Shown here: piece after piece, positions 20,641 through 33,153 of the stretch
How positions within the stretch are numbered: position 1 is the first letter of the stretch
How the letters are laid out: each line of letters starts with the position of its first letter
Assembly (NCBI GenBank): GCA_964016875.1
Contig: OZ024730.1
Coordinates: forward strand, 43,168,943-43,232,942
Reading direction: 5' to 3'
Origin: Fallopia convolvulus
Lineage: Eukaryota; Streptophyta; Magnoliopsida; Caryophyllales; Polygonaceae
DNA: 64,000 nt
Position numbers and translations under genes: made by a program
Notes under the pieces: generated by a model
What the model saw: the letters and a program-made list of their open reading frames with translations, nothing else
Databases searched by the model: none
Told to the model about the DNA's origin: nothing

Positions 20641-21599
20641 ATCATGTTGTTTAGAGTAATCAAAATTTTCACCTTCATTTTAAAACCTTGGTCTTTTGTC
20701 ACACAACCATTTATGTAGAGTAGCATTTTATTTTCAAATATGCTTGATAAGAAGTTAAGAACAATATCTGGCTCAGGTTTTAGGTAGAAACTTGCCGTAT
20801 TTCAGTGCAGAATTCAGGAATGTAAGATTATAACTTCTGATTTTCCAAGTTCTAATGAAACTGATGCTCCAGTTTTCATCTAACCACTATATAAACTTGT
20901 CCCAAACGTTTACCCTTCTGGACAGTTTTGCTCTTGCACTTTGCTTTGTGGAATGTCTACTGCATTTTTAGCATCTTTATTGTGATGAATTATCAGGTCC
21001 AAGTCAGAGTGAAGGTTCATCCTAATTTGGAGTTAAAATAAAAGCGCGCGTCTTGCTTTTGATACTATCCCTATTTTCTGTCGCAAATGGGAAAAAAACG
21101 AGAAAGAAGTCAATTTGTTTGTCTTGGCCAAAAACTTGGCAACTGATGTCCCTAGAAAAAAGCTTATTCCTTTTGATAGTCCTACAGTTTATACAAAGTT
21201 TGACATCTGCCCATAACTAATAAAAATGTTAAATTTATCCGTTCCTCCGTTAAATATTATTAGAAAAGGAAAATACATCAAAAGAAATAATACCAAATTT
21301 ACAAAGTATACAAAAACAAATCAATCAAAAACTCTATTAAGGTCTTTGCTTCTTGAATTTTTTCGGTTTTTAAAGGGGGCAAATTAGTGATTGGGTATAT
21401 TTAAGTTACAGATTTGCAAAAGAGAACCCAATCGGTTATGAAGAAGAAGAGTACAATGGCAGCTCAAGCACACATGTATCAGAATAGTTTCGGTGGCGAC
21501 CCCGACGACGGTGGGTTGGGCAACGATTTCAATGTGTAATTACAACGACAGACACAACAACTTCTTATGCTACAACAAGTTTAGGATCTGTAATCGAAA
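20641..21599. other. Intergenic, no supported gene
   Basis: AT-rich DNA without recognisable domains. A short frame at about 21439-21539 (MAAQAHMYQNSFGG) is too small to support. Confidence 0.4.
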
Positions 21600-22690
21600 A
21601 ATCAGTTTGTTGGACTGAGCAATGGGTTTAGTTTGTGTGTTCTGGCCTCAATCAAATCTCAACGGCCTCACTTAGTGGATGGCATGGGTGGTATTTGAGT
21701 ATGGCGAGGCGCATTACCATTGCTAAATCGGTCCTCACTTCCATTCCAAGCCTATTTATTCGATGGCTACAGTTTCTCTCACGAATAAGGCGTGCTCTAA
21801 GGCGGATTTCTTTGAGAGCAACTTTATTTGGGTTAATAGGGTTGATCGATAGGCGTCGGGTGCACCTCACTAGTTGGGAGGAGTTGTGCAAGCCCAAGGA
21901 TCTTGGTGGTTTGGGGTTGAAATCAATGCATGAGTTGAATTTGGCCTTGTTGGGCAAGCTTGGATGGCGATTCCTGTAGGGATCTTATTCGCTTTGGATT
22001 AATGTCCTTCGTACTAACTATGTTAGATCGCCCCTTTATGATCAGGCTAAGTATGTTAGATTGATGTCCTTCGTACTACAAAAGCCTTGGAGATGGCGAA
22101 ATATAGGTGCTTTTCATCAGGTTCCTTTTCAAGGTGATCGAGTCCCTTTTATTAGGAGACAAGCGAGAGATTATGGGGCTTCTAAGGAGCTTCTCCCGAA
22201 GCTGGGTCCAGTTAGACAAGTTGAGGAGCGCTATATTTGTTGACCTCTGGAAGGGTGGTACAAATTGAATACAGATGGTTCAGTCCGAAAGGGTGGAGTT
22301 GTTGTGGCTGCATGAGCTATTCGAGACAATGATGGGCGATGGCATGTGGGCTTATTCATAATATTGGTATTTGCATTGTTCCTATGGTAGAGATTTGGGG
22401 TGTTTTGCAGGATTTGAGTCTTGCATGGAGCGAGGGCTACATGAGGGTTGTTTTAGAGGTGGCCGGACTCACAACTTGTAATTCTTCTGCTTGGATGTCC
22501 TATAGAGCGTAGTCACCCACTCGCCATTCTGGAATTCAATGCCAAGGCTTTCGTAGTAAGAATTGGGAAATCTATTTATGTCATATGTTTTAGAGAGGCT
22601 AATGGTGTAACTAATTTGCTGACTTCTTTTACTTTTTTTCTTTAATTTAGGTTTGCATGTATTGTTTGACCATCAGAGAGTGTTTTATGT
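21600..22690 (+). pseudogene. Degraded LINE 3' end (RT C-terminus and RNase H)
   Basis: 21635-21979 reads like the segment after the LINE RT: SMARRITIAKSVLTSIP, then SWEELCKPKDLGGLGLKSM, the typical zinc-region start. After a stop at 21979, about 22230-22640 recalls an RNase H domain (YKLNTDGSVRKGGVVVAA, IRDNDGRWHVG), with several stops. Plus strand, no intact frame; unrelated in position to the LINE at the left edge. Confidence 0.75.
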
Positions 22691-22696
22691 TTGTTA

Positions 22697-23684
22697 CTAG
22701 TTACACCCGTCGTGCCTTGCACGACTAAATGAATTTAATACTTAATTTATCTAATAAATATAATTTAATTTAATATAAAAAATTAATTTTTTAGAAAAAA
22801 TTATATAGAATTTTACAATTGGTGTCATATGAATTGGGCCAAAATTATTAAGGTGATCACACTATAATTTTGATGGCTTAATGATAATTTATTTATGTAA
22901 AAATGTAAATAAAAGTTACTTGAATTAGAATCGTTTAATTTTGAAAATATTTTACAAACAATATGAAAAGGTAAAAATAATCTAAATTCTTGTAATTTTT
23001 TTTTATCAAATTCAATTCTCAAAAAATTTGAATTAAAATTAAAAATATACTTAATAAGAAACAATGAAAAAATATAAATAACGAATGAATTTTTTAATGA
23101 TAATAAAATCATTTATATTTACATAAATAATTAAAAAAGAAAATTAACGAAAAAATAACGTAATTTTTTTATTATCAAAAATTCAATTTAGGCTAGTAAT
23201 TATCTTTTTAGATTGACAGTTCTATTTTTTTTATCAAAATTTTAGTTAAGATACATCTTTTACATAAATAGATAAAAGATAAAGATAAAATAATTTTATT
23301 TAATTTTAAATAAAATTCGAATTTAATTTTTTTCATATCAATAGATAGAAATTTAATTATAAAAACTAAATTAATATATCTATATTAATATATAATATCT
23401 AATATTGTATAATTTATTTTAATTTTATATAAAATCTTTTAGATCTATTCTAATTCCTAATATATAATAGATAACATTTTTATTTTAGATAGAATCTTTT
23501 CTAGAATAATTTATCTTATTTCTATATTATCCTAAAGTAATATCAACATATATAAATTTCCAATATAAAAAATCCTAGGTGGCGAATTCCTAGGTGGCTT
23601 AACGTGGGAGCGACACGTAGGAAAAATCCTAGGTGGCGCAACGTGATGGCCTTTTTCATTGCGTATTTTGTATATATACATAGA
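22697..23684 (-). mobile_element. Non-autonomous Helitron A
   Basis: On the minus strand the 5' end is A/TCTATGTATATATACAAA (TC at 23684) and the 3' end is CTAG (22697-22700) followed by T. The hairpin GTCGTGC (22719-22725 on the minus read) / GCACGAC with a 3-base loop ends 8 bases before CTAG. Internal CCTAGGTGGCG words occur three times near the 5' end (23573-23640). Very AT-rich inside; no Rep/helicase. Confidence 0.8.
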
Positions 23685-23951
23685 TTTGATAATGTTAGGG
23701 GTCGGACTATCCCCTGTTTGCGGATTACTTAGCCCTTTTTTGACTTATTAATAAGAGAGCCCATAGAAGATAAAGAGTGTCTCCTCTTCTTCTACCAAAA
23801 ATAAATCAAAATACAATCCTTTTGTAATACCATAGCGATTCATCATAAGTTTTTGATCTCGTTTGGAGATCAAAGTTTCCATAAAAAATGTTAACATCGC
23901 TATTTATTGATAGAATTAATACACTTAAGTTTCCATCAAATTAAAAAGCAA
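23685..23951. other. Short spacer between Helitrons
   Basis: 267 bp of AT-rich sequence between the 5' end of Helitron A and the 3' end of Helitron B. I see no feature in it. Confidence 0.4.
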
Positions 23952-25095
23952 CTAGTTTTACCCGTCGTACCATGTACGACTACGATTCGATATTTTATAG
24001 ACATTATAAATAGAATATTAATAAATTAAAATATAATATAAACTTTAATATAAGTAATTTATTACTCGTAAAATGTATACTTTTTAATCAAATATTATAT
24101 TCTTCATATTTTATTACTTTTTATGTACGTAAATTCAGTGATTATCAAATATTTCAATATATCTATTAAATTTTTTTATTATCTATTTTTATTAATTTTA
24201 AACATTATAAATATTTATCATTAATTTTTTTTATAAAATTAAATCACTATTTATCTATAAATAAATTCGTCAAAAGATTTATGATAAAAGATTTATATTT
24301 ATTTTGAAATATCTTATCTTTAATTTTAAATACTTGTATAAGGAATCTTTCAAAAGATATTAATGTTATAGTGAATAGATATTTGTTTGATGTTAGAGAT
24401 AAATTTAAATAGTTAAAAAAAATTAATAGAAAAGAAAATTAAATTAATTTTTTAAATTTGAGGTAGGGTCAGAATCGTTCTTGTGGCTCGAAAAAGGACA
24501 GTTTTAATATATAACTAGTTGAATCCCCGTGATACTCACGGGATAATTTTACTAAAGATTATACAAAATGATATTAATATAAGATTTTAAACACTTGTAT
24601 ATAATATCGTAATAAAATTATGTAATTTATAAAAAAAAAATGTATGATTGTGCCCCATATTTTATCAACATATAGATAAAAAAAATTATATACTTGAAGT
24701 CCGAGTCTTGTTAAGAGATAAAAAATATTATGCATAAAATTAATATAAAACATATTAGATCAAGTTATTATAAACATATAGATAAAAAAATTATATATTT
24801 GGATCTCAAATCTTGTTACAAGATAAAAAAGATATACAAAATTTATGTATATAAAAATTATATAAATATGTTATCTATTGTAGTAAACTAATACATAATC
24901 GATAGATAGAAAATTATATACATCAAAAATTATATAAATATGTTCTCTATGTAGTATATATAGCAAAAATACTATAACTTGTTACAAAATTTATTAGAAT
25001 ATAATTTTACATTATTTTATTCAAAAATGCCACGTGGCGCAAATTTTACAACAGACTTGGGTTCTGCTTTATAATATATTAGTATAGATTATAGA
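23952..25095 (-). mobile_element. Non-autonomous Helitron B, split by Helitron C
   Basis: 3' end CTAG at 23952-23955 with hairpin GTCGTAC (23964-23970) / GTACGAC (23974-23980). The 5' end is read as TCTATAA (25095 to 25089), then interrupted by Helitron C (25088-24515), then TATATATTAAAACTG (24514 leftward). Both boundaries fit insertion between A and T. Without Helitron C the element would be about 570 bp. No coding capacity. Confidence 0.75.
24515..25088 (-). mobile_element. Non-autonomous Helitron C, nested in B
   Basis: 574 bp. Minus-strand 5' end TCTATACTAATATATT (TC at 25088); 3' end CTAG at 24515-24518, preceded by hairpin CCCGTGA (24526-24532) / TCACGGG (24536-24542). Flanks are A and T. 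The interior matches the split Helitron at 4242-4372 / 17992-18059, so they belong to one family. Confidence 0.85.
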
Positions 25096-25372
25096 TTAAT
25101 ATGCGTACAGATAATTTATTCACGAGATATTGGTGGAATTTAAATTTTATGCACTTTGAGTTGCACGGTTATGTAACAATGTCCTACCAAGGCTACCATC
25201 ACCTGGGGCACTCCTATAAAACCCCAAAGTACATTACTCCGTATTGTGGAACATATATTCCAACAATTGTACAAATCTCAAAGCTTTGTGATAAGGTAGA
25301 TCAAAATTGCGTAAAAGTTGCCGAACCGCATTGCAATAATTTAATTAGTATTGCTATGTGATTAGATATTTA
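25096..25372. other. Unique sequence before copia element
   Basis: A frame of 86 codons (25101-25361) has no motif that I recognise and lies in AT-rich sequence. Not called as a gene. Confidence 0.35.
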
Positions 25373-25921
25373 TGTTGGAACTTATTTAATGCAATAAAAT
25401 AAAGTTTATAAAATGTGAATGAGAAATGTCTGGTCCGTTAGGGTTACATGACATTAATTTGGATTTGATCCATTTAAAAGGCTGAATAGAATAGGTTAAG
25501 GATTTTCCTTGATTTTCTAATCCGTTGGAGAAAATAAACCACGTTTTTTGAGAAGTGGTTGGTGGATCAGCAGATAAAAAGATAACTGCTATATTCTCAT
25601 TCAGACGTGAATTGGAAAACATCTCCTTCTATTCTCTTTTCTTCAAAATATCGAGTCTGAGAGTACACACTGATCGTTGGTTCGCCAGGCTTCTGTTCTT
25701 GAGTTGTGCAAAACAGGAGATCTTAGTAGTTGTATCCTGGGATTTGGAACGCTAAAGAACCGTCACACTACGGGGCGTTTTCAGAATTAAGGAAAGAGAT
25801 CAATCATCTCGCCTCTACAAATATTGGTATTTGGTATTATATTTTACGTAATTTGCTGATCTGTATTATCTTAATTTCCTTAATTCATGTTTAATTAGGG
25901 TTTGGAATTTCGGTTCCTACA
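25373..25921 (+). repeat. 5' LTR of Tork-like copia
   Basis: 549 bp, TG...CA, paired with 36097-36645. Preceded by ATTTA. Contains a TATA-poor AT-rich stretch at its end; the frame 25555-25755 inside it recurs in the other LTR and is not a gene. Confidence 0.95.
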
Positions 25922-26145
25922 GTCTTAATTCTGAAAAAAAATCAGTATTCTAATACACGGATTTCTCGTATGTTGCTTGGTTAATTTGATGTTTGTTCGT
26001 ATTGCAATTTCATAAATCGGTCGGAATTGTCTGTGTGTGAAATTCAATTTGATTTCGCAATTCAGTGTTCGATCGACACTTTTTGTCTTATATGAGTTTT
26101 TGTTAGTCTTTGCATGCGATCTCGTTATTAACCGTCAATCCAGTG
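25922..26145 (+). other. Leader of Tork-like copia, left part
   Basis: Untranslated leader after the 5' LTR; ends in CAGTG (26141-26145), the target duplication of the nested minus-strand copia. It continues at 30788. Confidence 0.75.
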
Positions 26146-29100
26146 TAAAGATGTCTGCCAATTGAACGCTTGTATGAACATATGATGGAAGAAGAGTGCC
26201 TTTGAGGATTTCGTCTCGGATGAAATGGCAATCAACTTCGATATGTTTAGTACGTTCGTGGAATACCGGATTGTTGGCAATGTGGAGGGCGGATTGACTA
26301 TCACAAAAGAGCCTAGATGGCTGATGATGTGGAACCCGAAGATCTGCCAAGACGCCTTTTAACCATTTGAGTTCACACGTGAGGGTTGCCATTGATCGGT
26401 ACTCGGCTTCGGCGGAGGAGCGAGATACCGTATTTTGCTTCTTAGTCCTCCATGAGATTGGGGAGGACCCAAGGTAGACGATCCAACCAGACAAGGATCG
26501 GCGTGAAACCGGGCAACTTGCCCAATCGGAGTCACACCAGCCATGAAGTTGAAGGTCGGCAGTAGCTCGGAGAAGAATGCCTTGTCCTGGACAATTTTTG
26601 AGATAACGTACCACCCTTAGCGCAGCATTCCAGTGGTCTACCCGAGGAGCTTGAATAAATTGTGATAAGATATGGACTGAGTATGCCACATCCGGTCGTG
26701 TAAAACACAAGTATATGAGCCGGCTGACAAGCCGTCTATATGGTTCCGGGTCAGCAATCAAAGCCGAGGTAGATAGGGCCAACTTATGGTGTGAATCCAT
26801 GGGGAAGGCGGCTGGTTTGGCTCCAAGCAAACCGACTTCATTGATGATATCGAGAGTGTACTTGCGTTGGCACAAGTATATACCCTCGGGACAACGAGCC
26901 ACTTCGACACCAAGGAAGTATTTGAGAGCGCCTAAGTCTTTCATTTTGAAACAATCACTAAGATAAGATTTGAACTTGGTCACCGCGGTGCCATCATTAC
27001 TAGAAATGATTAGATCGTCAACATAAATTAAAACATTGATTTGAACAGAACCATGAATGTAAGTGAAAAGAGAATAGTCAGAATAAGATTGGCGGAAACC
27101 ATACCTCTTTAGGGCTGTGGAAAGCTTAGCAAACCAACATCGTGGAGCTTGTTTTAATCCATAAAGCGATTTTCGGAGCTTACATACCAAATCTGGATTG
27201 CGGGGTCGAAACCCGGGAGGAGGTTTCATGTAGAGATCGTCCTCGAGATCGCCATGGAGGAATGCGTTGTGCACATCCATTTGGTGCAATTCCCATTGTT
27301 TGATGGCAGCCACCGCTAAGAAGGTTCGGACCGTGACCATCTTGGCTACGGGGGCAAATGTTTTGGTGTAGTCAACACCTTCGACTTGATGATTTCCTAG
27401 GATCACCAAGCGAGCTTTAAAACGTTCCACGGAGCCATCGGAATTGTATTTGATTTTATATATCCATTTGCAACCCAATGCTTTCTTTCCGCGAGGCAAC
27501 GGTTGCAACGTCCACGTCTTGTTTTCTTCAAGAGCCTTTGTTTCAAGCTGCATGGCGTCGCGCCATCGGTAGTCCTTCATGGCTTGAGCGAAGGTCGAGG
27601 GTTCAACTTCGTTTGAGATGGCTGAAAGGAAAGCACAATGGCGAGCCGAGAACCGGTTAGAAGAAACGTAATCACAAAGAGGATAGGGCGTACCTGATTC
27701 GGGCTGAGATTGAGCGTCGGAAATCCTAGCAGCCGTGTTGATCACATAGTCTTGAAGTTTGGCCGGTGGTTTCCGAATGCGTTGACCACGTCCAGTAGGC
27801 ACATTTATTTCATCGACATTGGCAAGAACAGGTTGTTGGCTAGCCTCAGGTGGGAGCACCAGCTCGTTGCTTGTTTGGTCATCTTCGGTGCTAGGTTGAG
27901 CTTCTGGTGATTGGTTTGCTGAATTTTGTGGGGTATTTTTTTGACAGTTCATGTCAAGGCTGGGAGCCACAGTTGGAGTCTCCAAAAATGAAGGTGTATC
28001 ATCATCATAAATGTTAGGAAATTTGTAGCCAGTGGTGGGTTGTTGAGTCTTTTGCTGTGCATACGGGAATTGATCTTCAAAGAACACAACATCCCTAGAA
28101 ATTATAAACGAGTTAGTATCTAAGTCAAATAACCTCCAAGCTTTCTTACCATTTGGGTATCCAACAAAGACACAACGACGACCTCGTTCTGAGAATTTAT
28201 CTCGCCCTTGCTGTTGAATGTGAGCATAACATAGTGACCCAAATACACGCAAATGATTATAAGAAGGCGGTGTGTTATATAACATTTCAAAAGGAGTTTT
28301 ACCATGAAGAACTCGAGAGGGAGTTCGATTAATAAGATACCCAGCAGTGAGTATACATTCGCCCCAAAAGTCGATTGGAAGATGACCTTGAAAACGCAGG
28401 GCTCGTGCTACGTTTAATATATGTCGATGTTTTCGTTCGACTCTTCCATTTTGTTGAGGAGTGCCTGCACAAGAGGTTTGAAAAACTATGCCATGCTCAA
28501 GGAAATAGGACCGCATACAAGTAAACTCGGTTCCGTTATCACTTCGAAAAATTTTAATTTTCTTTTCAAAGTGTCTTTCAACATAGGCAAAGAATTGCAA
28601 CAAAGTCCGCATAACCATTTTCTTGTCAATAAGCAAAAAAATCCAAACAGCACGAGTATAATCATCCACGATAGTTAAGAAGTAATGCGCACCGCAAGAA
28701 GAAGCCTTTTTATAAGGCCCCCATAAATCACAATGGACTAAAACAAAAGTATCATTTGCAGTATTGTCACTTAAAGAAAAACTGCTTGGAGTATGTTTAG
28801 CACGATGGCATACATCGCAGGCTTTATTCAAATGTTCAAGATTTGGATTACTAAGAGTTTTAGAAAATAACTTGTGTACTTCCCACGAGGGATGCCCAAG
28901 ACGTTTGTGCAGCAATTCGGATCCCATCTGAGCACCGACTTGAAATGCTTTGGCACGCCCCATCGGAAGGAAATAGTAGAGACCACCGTTCCGTTTACCC
29001 ACTCCAATCAGCGTCTTGGAAGTGTGGTCCTGGATAATACACAAATTCGGAGTTAGTTGGACCCGACAATTAGTTTCATCCATTAATTGACTCAAAGATA

Positions 29101-30508
29101 TCAAATCACATTTTAAATGTGGAACATATAAAACATTATTCAAAGTGAGCTAGGAGTCAACTTTTACAGATCCTTCTTTTGAGGCCAAAACCTGGTCACC
29201 ATCAGGAAGACCTATGGTTACCCCATTGATATTCCTAAGAGAGCTAAATCGCTCTTGTTTACCTGTCATGTGATTAGTTGCACCCGAATCTAAAATCCAT
29301 AAAGTTTCAAAGATCTTACCAGTCATGTGATCGTTTGAACTCGACTTTTGAGAATTAAGCAAGTCTATAAGGGGTTGAATTTGATCACCACTCAGCCCGG
29401 GAATGCTTCTTGCTTCGGACTCCAGGTTAGTGCCGCTTCCACTTGCAGGCTGCGTAGCTTGAGCAGCATTGGCTCGTGCCGCACCGCCACCGCGCCCACT
29501 GCTTGATCCTGGTCGATTTGAGGAATTTTGTCCACGCTTGCCTCCTTTGGAGTCATCTTTGGGCCGGTCTCCCCACCATTCGGGATATCCGATGATCTTA
29601 AAACACCCGGAAGAAGCATGTCCCGGCGTATTACAGTGAGTACACACAGTGGTTCGATCACGATTCTCCCAGCGCCCCTTAGCACGAGACCGAGACCCGC
29701 CGTTTGCATTTAAGGCCATCTGATCAGTTTTCTCGTTACTTGAGCGATTTATAGTTCGGACACGCTCTTCCTGCACAAGAGTAGAATAGACCTTGTTCAT
29801 CGAAGGCAAGGGGTCGACCGCAAGCAGAGTTGAGCGTACGGTGCCATAGATCTCATCTTCAAGGCCCATCAGAAATTGATGGACTTGGGCGGCTTCTTGT
29901 TGCTTCAGAAGTCGTGAATTCACATTGCAAGTGCATTTTGCACACACACATGTAGGGATCGGATCATAATGTCCAAGATCTTCCCACAAGCATTTTAGCT
30001 TTCCGTAATAGCTTAAGATTGACATTCCTCCCTGCCTTGTTGCTGCGAGCTCGCTCTTTAATTGATGGATTCTTGGCCCATTAATGACCGAAAATCGATC
30101 TTTGATGTCATCCCACAAGTCTTTTGCATTCTCCTTGTAAGAGATGGTTGAGCGAAGGCTCGATTCAATGGTGTTGAGGATCCATGAGACCACCATGGAA
30201 TGAACCGTCCACCATTCTTCCAACTGAGGAGATTCATCGACGGGTTGTTTAATTGTTCCGTCAACAAATCCCCACTTGCGCCTGGCTCGGAGAGAAGTTC
30301 GGACCGCTCGAGCCCATTCATCATAATTCTCTCCCTTTAGTTGAACTTGAGTAATGACATTTCCCGGTGTATCGCTTGAATTAAGGTCATACGGGGAAGG
30401 TGTTTTCTTTGTGAGATCCTTACCAGAAATGATGGTTCCATCAGTTTCCGGCATGATTGATTGATTTTGAGAAGAACAAGAGAAGGTTTTGATCAGGATT
30501 TCAGACAA
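26135..30508 (-). pseudogene. Ale/Retrofit-like copia gag-pol polyprotein
   Basis: One continuous frame of about 1458 codons, broken only by TAG at 29150-29152. gag (from MPETDG, residue 19 of the frame) has the VQLKGENYDEWARAVR motif, a UBN2-like core and a knuckle CTHCNTPGHASSGC (CX2CX4HX4C). Protease follows with LDSGATNHMTG. After the stop come GAG-pre-integrase (HKRLGHPS), integrase (HCDLWGPY, FRSDNGTEF, GTPQQNGRVERKHR), RT (RLVILGNHQVEGVDYTKTF, SLYGLKQAPRCW, YVDDL) and RNase H (DSDWASCPVSRRS, SRSSAEAEYRSMA). The C-terminus ends ADIFTLD, where the last residues come from flanking DNA. Confidence 0.93.
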
Positions 30509-30520
30509 GTATGCTCATTA

Positions 30521-30532
30521 GCTCTGATACCA
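30521..30532 (-). promoter_or_regulatory. Primer-binding site, initiator tRNA-Met type
   Basis: Minus-strand TGGTATCAGAGC directly after the LTR end (CTTTA at 30533-30537 on the plus strand read in reverse). Complementary to the 3' end of plant initiator tRNA-Met. Confidence 0.92.
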
Positions 30533-30782
30533 TAAAGCACGATTGATTTAAACGTGTTAGGCGTTAATGCCTTGCCTTGTTTATTAGAAGAAGCTAAGTT
30601 AAATACAAGGGAGGAGCGTCTAAGGCTAAAGCAGAATAAGGAAAGATATCCCCTGCTATGTACAAGAAGGAAGGAAATATTCTATCCTTTAAGATTTATT
30701 CTATCCTATTCTAACGTGTATACAAGAAAGGATAGTAGATCAATTAGCATCAATTAAGGAGGAATAATATCTTAGTCTATCA
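30533..30782 (-). repeat. 5' LTR of minus-strand copia
   Basis: 250 bp; minus-strand start TGATAGACTAAG, end GTGCTTTA. The outer end abuts CAGTG. No second copy is present in the window. Confidence 0.88.
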
Positions 30783-30787
30783 CAGTG

Positions 30788-31473
30788 GTTAATTAATTGC
30801 CCTTGTTAATTGCTTTGGTCAATCCATGCTTTATTCGTGATCTCAGTGGTGTTCGAATTGAGTTTCATCCTTATTGTGTTTTAAAATCAATTCAGCACTT
30901 TGGCTCAGTTTGATGCTAATATTTTTCTAAGCATATGAATTCGTTAATTAGCATTTAATGTTGGATCTTGCTGATTTGTTTATATGCTTTTGAGTTCAGT
31001 CTCTGCATGTTAACTCTTTATTGGTGTTCGAATTCTTGTTCGTCCTTTTATAGCAATTCTTGTTCGAATTCTTGATCTAAAATCCGGCTTTCAGTTCCGT
31101 GCTTAATTTGTGCAGTTAATTATTGCTAGTGCATGTGATCCAATTTAAGTGCAAGCAATTCTATCTCTGCATGCTGTTTTGTTTAATTATTTCAATGCGT
31201 TTGACTATGTTTTTCGGCTTGGGTTTTGTGTGGTAGTGCTATGATGTTGTAGTTCAGACGTTTAATTCCAGCAATTCATTACGATTATTTGCACTAACCT
31301 GTTTTTCAAGTGGTTTGCTGTTAGATCTGAAATTCTGGTTGTACTGAGTTCGTGCATTCCAACAGTGGAAAAAAAAATTATTCAGCAATTAAATTGTTTA
31401 TTATTTTTCATTGAACTTTGCTTCTCATTATTATACTAATTTTGGTTTACTTGTGTGTAAACAATATTGAAGT
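30788..31473 (+). other. Leader of Tork-like copia, right part
   Basis: Untranslated leader between the nested element and the gag start at 31474. T-rich with repeated TTCGAATT words; no frame supported. Confidence 0.7.
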
Positions 31474-33153
31474 ATGACTAATTCAACTGAGAAAGCTGAT
31501 TCGGGTGCTCATACTGGAGCTATGGAGGGTAATGTTGAGTCGACGACCCAAATTCAATTTTGGAGTGGTCTGCCAGCAGTTACCTTGCCACCTACTAATG
31601 TAGGAACTGATGTTTATCAGACTAGTGCCATCGTTCAGATGCCCACTATCCCTGGCGCTGTAAACGCAGGGTTGATGCCAGAAAAGTTTGATGGAACTGG
31701 TTTCAAGACGTGGCAGCAGAAAATGTTCTTCTTTCTGACTACTTTGAAGCTGGAAAAGTATCTATCTGAGGATAAGCCTAAGCTTTCGTCTCAGAATACC
31801 GATGCTAGGACCCTAGCCAGTGTTGATGCCTGGACTCAGGGTGACTTTCTGTGCAAAGGTTGGGTTCAAAGCCGCCTGATTGATCCATTGTACAATGTGT
31901 ACAACAAGATCAAGACTTCCAAGGAACTCTGGTTGGCCTTGGAAAAGAAATACAAGTCTGAGGATGCAGGCTCTAAGAAATTCGATGTGGCGAAATTTTT
32001 GGACTTTAAAATGGTGGATTCTAAGCCCATCATGGAACAAGTTGAAGAGCTGCAATTGCTTACGCATGAAATCATTGCGGAAGGGATGTCTATCTGTGAG
32101 ACGTTCCAGGTAGCTGCTTTTATTGAGAAACTCCCACCAGGTTGGAGGGATTTCAAGAACTACCTTAAGCACAAACGAAAGGCTATGACCCTTGAAGACT
32201 TGATTGTTAGGCTACGGATTGAGTCTACCAACCGTAAGGCTGATGGTGGTACATCAATTGAACAGAAGGCCAATTTGGCCGAGCACAAAGACAAGGGGAA
32301 GCGAAAGGCTCCACCCCAAAGCTCCAACAGCTTTAAGAAGCAACCCGCTAAGAAGTTCAGTGGGAAATGCCACAAATGTGGAAAAATTGGTCACAAGGCA
32401 GATGAGTGTCGAAGCAAGGTTGACCAACGCAAAGAAAAAGGGAAGGCTCAAGCCAATTTGACTGAAGACCTCTCGGAGGCGGATCTATGTTCTGTAGTTT
32501 CTAAGGTCAACATGGTTGGGAGCAACCTGAGGGAATGGTGGTATGATACAGGTGCTACCAGACATATATGCTCTGACAGGGGACTGTTTTCTACCTATCA
32601 GAAGAGCAACAACGACGATCATCTATTTATGGGGAACTCGTCTACTTCCAAGGTTGAAGGTCACGGAAAAGTGGTGTTGAAGATGACTTCAGAGAAGGAG
32701 TTAACTCTCAACAATGTCATGCATGTACCAGAAATAAGGAAGAATCTGATCTCTGGCACTTTGCTAAGCAAGAACGGGTTTGCTGTGAAGCTCGTTTCTG
32801 ATAGACTGGTTCTCTCTAAGAATGGGATTTATTTGGGCAAGGGATATGTAAAGGATGGATTGGTCAAAATGAATGTAATGACAGTCCTTCCAAAAACTAT
32901 TGTTTCTGATGTTTCAATGAATGAAAAGAATCCTATTGCTTATGTTGTTGAGTCTTTTATTATTTGGCATGAACGTTTGGGGCATGTGGATTACAAATCT
33001 ATACGTAGAATGATGAACATGAACCTAATCCCGAAATGCAAATTGAGTAAAGACAAATGTGAAGTATGCGTACAGGCCACTCACAAAAACGCCATCCCCA
33101 TGTGTAGAGAGAACAATCGAACCTCTAGGCTTAATACACACGGATTTGTGTGA
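31474..33153 (+). pseudogene. Tork-like copia gag, protease and start of integrase
   Basis: 559-codon frame. gag core (EKFDGTGFKTWQQKMFFFL at about 70-88; LWLALEKKYKSEDAGSKKF at about 152-170), knuckle CHKCGKIGHKADEC (residues 299-312), protease active site YDTGATRH (about 355) and GAG-pre-integrase HERLGHVDYKSIRRMM. A frameshift near 33090-33105 passes the reading to the frame starting at 33059. The ATG at 31474 follows the long leader and begins MTNSTEKADS. Confidence 0.9.

Larger units (their letters stand above)
26146..30782 (-). mobile_element. Ty1/copia element (Ale/Retrofit-like), 3' LTR lost
   Basis: Minus-strand element flanked by CAGTG on both sides (26141-26145 and 30783-30787). 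It has a 250-bp 5' LTR (30533-30782), the tRNA-Met primer site and a nearly intact gag-pol. At the other end the sequence passes from the end of pol (ADIFT) straight into the flanking CAGTG with no 3' noncoding region, polypurine tract or 3' LTR. Both the LTR 3' end and the pol breakpoint read CTTTA, so a deletion between 5-bp microhomologies is likely. Confidence 0.9.

Noticed and set aside
21439..21539. Short frame MKKKSTMAAQAHMYQNSFGG
   Set aside because: Only 33 codons, no continuation or splice support.
25101..25361. 86-codon frame next to Helitron B
   Set aside because: No recognisable motif, AT-rich context, no supporting neighbour.
25555..25755. 66-codon frame, repeated at 36279-36479
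   Set aside because: Lies within both LTRs of the Tork-like copia; not a gene.
31813..32461. Antisense and alternative frames in copia gag
   Set aside because: Shadows of the gag frame with its knuckle and protease motifs.
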